DNA of 64,000 bases from Pomphorhynchus laevis (taxonomy: Eukaryota > Acanthocephala > Palaeacanthocephala > Echinorhynchida > Pomphorhynchidae), in contig WNNJ02002415.1 in the NCBI GenBank assembly GCA_012934845.2, positions 50,688-114,687 of the forward strand, in the 5' to 3' direction. The stretch's first letter is position 1, and every line of letters starts with the position of its first letter. Below, one piece after another: positions 61,372 to 64,000 of the stretch. A program made the translations under genes and the position numbers. The notes under the pieces are model-generated. The model saw nothing but the letters and a program-made list of their open reading frames with translations. It was not told where the DNA came from and searched no databases.

Positions 61372-62950
61372 TTGAAATTTTATACATATGCATATCGAAT
61401 GGATCCACAAAAGTGCGACTATGATATATATGCGTACAAATACATGATTGATCAAAAGCTACATAAACTCTCTTGGATGCTGGGGCGACAAGTAAGCGCT
61501 GAGGAACTTAATTATTACGAACCCTGTGCACGTAGAACCTTCCACCGGAAACAATCACAATCCAATAATTCATGTAGCAATTTGAGTACAACTAATGAGT
61601 ATGCGAAAAAGGCGTTCATCAATTTAGCAGATGTTGATCTATCGAAATCTGAAGTAGCTGTTTCAAATTTAGGCCTTAATTTTAATATCACGCCAAGAGA
61701 ATATAGTAGATATGACCTAATTACTCAATTAAAAACGTACCTACTAAATTATGTAATAACATAAGTAATAACTTAGTGGAATTAAATATCCATAACGAAT
61801 TTAAATCACTAATATTTGATAAATAAGTAGCCCGACTACCAAACTATCGTAATGCATGCAATTTATCAAAAGACGAATGGGATGCAATAACAAGTCTACG
61901 CAACCGTTGTGATATTGTGATATCCAAAGCAGACAAAGGCCCGGAAGCTGTGTTGTGGAAGAAAAGTGACTATAATGAAGAAGCCCTGCGACAGCTTCAA
62001 ACACAAGCATATAAAGTAGCTTCTAAAGACGATTTTATCGAATCTATACAGCAAGTTAATGATCTGATTGATGAATTTGTTATGAAAAGGTTTTTGACAT
62101 TAGAAGAATCGTTACAAATTCGCTATACAAATCCACGACCAGGAAATTTTTATATGCTTCCTAATACACATAAATCAGATATAAAATGTAAAGGCAGACC
62201 GATAGTTAATAACATAGGCACTGCTACGGAACATTTATCCCGCCATATCGACAAATTATTGAAACCGCTTCTATATAGAGTATCAAGCTACGTACGAAAC
62301 ACGTATGATTTCGTCGGTAAAGTTACAAAGATGTCGCTTAATGAAAACGATATTCTATGCACCATGGATGTTGAAGGGCTCTACAGTAATATTCCCATTG
62401 TTAAAGGCATCAATAGCGTACACTATGCAATGCAAGAGGCATCAATACCCATTGTTAAAGGCATCAATAGCGTACACTATGCAATGCAAGAGGCAGGATG
62501 GGATAACATGAAAATGAATTTTGTCGTCAAGTCCTTAAATACGATATTACAAAGTAACATATTTGACTTTAATGGTACGCTTTATAAACAAGAAGTCGGG
62601 GTTGCAATGGGCACACCAGTGGCTCCGACACTGGCGATAATATATATGGATTTATATGAACGTAAATTTATGCGAACCCAAATGTTAAAACCTGAATTGT
62701 ACTTAAGGTATATCGACGATATATTTTCTATCTGGAGACATGGTAAAGCAGCCCTGAATACGTTCATCAGTGCTTTCAATGAGTTTGGACAACTAAAACT
62801 AGCATCAATAAACGACACAAATGGTTTAGAAAGAGGAAAAAATCCAAAAGAGGAAAAAATACAAGAGTATTGTATCTTGTATACAATACTCTTGTTGGAA
62901 TCTATACAATACTCTTGTTGTATACATTCTTGTATAGAATCTTGCTGATC
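61372..62950 (+). pseudogene. PLE reverse transcriptase (second lineage), near-complete core
   Basis: The N-terminal frame 61372-61764 contains FINLADVDLSKSEVAVSNLG, a PLE N-terminal block (vNLs.v.Ls..E..vL..GLnF). The main frame 61917-62948 contains VISKADKGPEAVLW, FYMLPNTHKSDIKCKGRPIV, TMDVEGLYSNIPI (motif A), GVAMGTPVAPTLAIIYMDLY (motif B) and LRYIDDIFSIWRHG (motif C). A frame gap separates the two parts near 61.77-61.92 kb. After LASINDTNG the text becomes low-complexity inverted repeats, so the nuclease is missing. An 18-residue direct duplication follows motif A. Confidence 0.8.
62394..62501 (+). repeat. 54-bp in-frame tandem duplication in the PLE RT
   Basis: Two adjacent copies, 54 bp apart, encode IPIVKGINSVHYAMQEAS and then the same text ending AG. 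It lies directly after motif A and would insert 18 residues between motifs A and B. Confidence 0.9.
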
Positions 62951-63111
62951 TACGGATTCATACGAATTTGTATTTAATTGTTTCGTCGCTTCTATCTTTA
63001 TTGTCATAAAACGTGCGGACAAAAGTAAGGGGGCAGTGTTATGGGATTGGGAAGATTATCAGATAGAAGCGATGAAACAATTAAATACAAATTCGCATGA
63101 ATCCGTAGATC
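62947..63111. repeat. Inverted repeat, ~50-bp arms
   Basis: Left arm about 62947-62996 and right arm about 63061-63111 (GATAGAAGCGATGAAACAAT and its reverse complement), with few mismatches. It joins two PLE copies head-to-head. Confidence 0.75.
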
Positions 63112-63236
63112 AACAAGATTTTATCGCAGCGATTAAATATGTCGAAGAGAGCATTACTGAAGTATTTCCTGAAGAGAAACTACGAGCAAAAATGATTGTA
63201 AGACGTCCCCGTCCAGGTCGGTTCTCTGGATTTTGA
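63000..63236 (+). pseudogene. PLE RT N-terminal fragment
   Basis: Reads KRADKSKGAVLWDWEDYQIE, AMKQLNTNSHESVDQQDF and ends at RRPRPGRFSGF. This is the aDKg.avv.wd..dY..ea..qL block just before the first RT motifs. It breaks into the left arm of the next palindrome. Confidence 0.7.
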
Positions 63237-63512
63237 ATAATATGTCTTACCGCTCCATCATTGTTTAGCCTTTTAGCAGCTATATCAGATCGTCTATTGT
63301 TAGCACGTATATTAAAAGTAGATCCAGTTTGCCCAACGTATTGTGCTTCACAGTTGGCACAGTTCAATATACTTACATGAATGTGCCAACTGTGAAGCAC
63401 AATACGTTGGGCAAACTGGATCTACTTTTAATATACGTGCTAACAATAGACGATCTGATATAGCTGCTAAAAGGCTAAACAATGATGGAGCGGTAAGACA
63501 TATTATTCAAAA
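63233..63512. repeat. Palindrome of PLE GIY-YIG fragments
   Basis: About 130-bp arms meet around 63361-63381. Both arms encode ANCEAQYVGQTGSTFNIRAN and RRSDIAAKRLNNDGAVRHII, on opposite strands. Confidence 0.85.
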
Positions 63513-63648
63513 TCCAGATCATGTAATGAATACCACACTAATTGCACAAATCAGTAACGATATTACTCGCAAAAACACAGAGAACTACTGGATAGGTCAA
63601 CTTATGACAGATCTCAGCTTAAATACTGAGCACACATTTAGACTATAG
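63375..63648 (+). CDS. PLE C-terminal GIY-YIG nuclease fragment
   Basis: Reads CANCEAQYVGQTGSTFNIRA, RRSDIAAKRL, then KNTENYWIGQLMTDLSLNTE and FRL before the stop. It has the YVG strand, the helix Arg and the C-terminal Trp/Leu block of EN+ PLEs, but the first GIY strand is lost in the palindrome. The 3' UTR (63.65-63.79 kb) holds CTGAAGAAGGCTCACGCCGAAAG, a hammerhead-derived motif. Confidence 0.75.
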
Positions 63649-63818
63649 GTATGTTCTTAGAATGTTCTAGAATGTTCGATCACAATTACAAATTTATGCA
63701 GTTTTGGCTGTGTGCTTGGTTTGAGTATTTTAGATTAGTAAATTACTGAAGAAGGCTCACGCCGAAAGCTTTAAAAAATATACATTTTGTCATTTTGTTT
63801 TTGATTTGGCTCGGTTAG

Positions 63819-63819
<1 letters not shown>

Positions 63820-63899
<80 letters not shown>
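63820..63899. repeat. (TA)n microsatellite
   Basis: About 80 bp of uninterrupted TA repeat. Confidence 0.95.
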
Positions 63900-63902
<3 letters not shown>

Positions 63903-63939
63903 GAGTAAAATTTTGTGAACCGGTAAAGACCAAAAACAA

Positions 63940-63985
63940 TATAATTTATTTTAACGTTTCGTCCCTTACTAGGACTTCTTCAGAA
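63940..63985 (-). ncRNA. Hammerhead-like PLE end motif
   Basis: On the minus strand: CTGAAGAAGTCC, loop TAGTAA, GGGACGAAACGTT. The stem II strands GTCC/GGAC and the GAAAC box fit a degenerate hammerhead with the very short helix III typical of PLE ends. The core box is CTGAAGA instead of CTGATGA, so cleavage is doubtful. Confidence 0.55.
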
Positions 63986-64000
63986 CAATTGTATGTTTAT

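Noticed and set aside
1-64000. tRNA or rRNA genes
   Set aside because: No cloverleaf with A and B boxes and no rRNA-like stretch was recognised by eye; a covariance search was not possible.

Overview
This window is from an animal (invertebrate) nuclear genome, not a bacterial one. It is AT-rich, has almost no intact host gene, and is a dense, nested graveyard of retroelements. The evidence is decayed reverse transcriptases of several eukaryotic clades, GIY-YIG Penelope-like elements (PLEs), LINEs of the CR1/L2-like, RTE-like and restriction-like-endonuclease (RLE, R2-type) classes, one LTR element, AT microsatellites, a retrocopy of a eukaryotic ubiquilin, and one plausible pair of spliced host exons. 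The phylum cannot be fixed from the sequence alone.

Layout. 0-5 kb: debris of an RLE LINE, a broken ubiquilin copy, a decayed LINE RT, a ~260-bp tandem repeat with hammerhead-like boxes, and an RLE LINE 5' fragment. 6-7 kb: minus-strand PLE with a C-terminal GIY-YIG. 7-33 kb: pieces of a CR1/L2-like LINE (ORF1, endonuclease, RT start, 3' end) broken up by Naiad-type PLEs and RLE LINEs, with a ~7.4-kb block duplicated in tandem (about 9.06-16.5 and 16.5-23.9 kb, third partial copy from 23.9 kb). 25-28.5 kb: a nearly complete RLE LINE ('family B'). 29-43 kb: Naiad copies in both orientations. The best copy (37.1-42.9 kb) is split by a 2.6-kb RLE LINE ('family C') flanked by a 14-bp target duplication. 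43.5-47.2 kb: another RLE LINE ('family D') with an unusual long C-terminal extension. 47.5-47.7 kb: candidate spliced host exons. 48-50 kb: RTE-like LINE. 51-64 kb: several PLEs with C-terminal GIY-YIG, many in head-to-head palindromes, one interrupted by a small Ty3/gypsy-type LTR element (54.1-58.1 kb).

The elements depend on and destroy one another. Naiads use an N-terminal GIY-YIG nuclease plus PLE RT; RLE LINEs use RT plus a CCHC/PD-(D/E)xK nuclease; CR1-like LINEs use an APE nuclease. The most interesting signals are (i) the domain-permuted GIY-YIG-RT PLE, (ii) a pseudoknot-capable RNA in its 3' UTR with compensatory base changes between copies, (iii) a second pseudoknot-capable leader before its ORF, and (iv) the RLE LINE with a ~400-residue unexplained extension.
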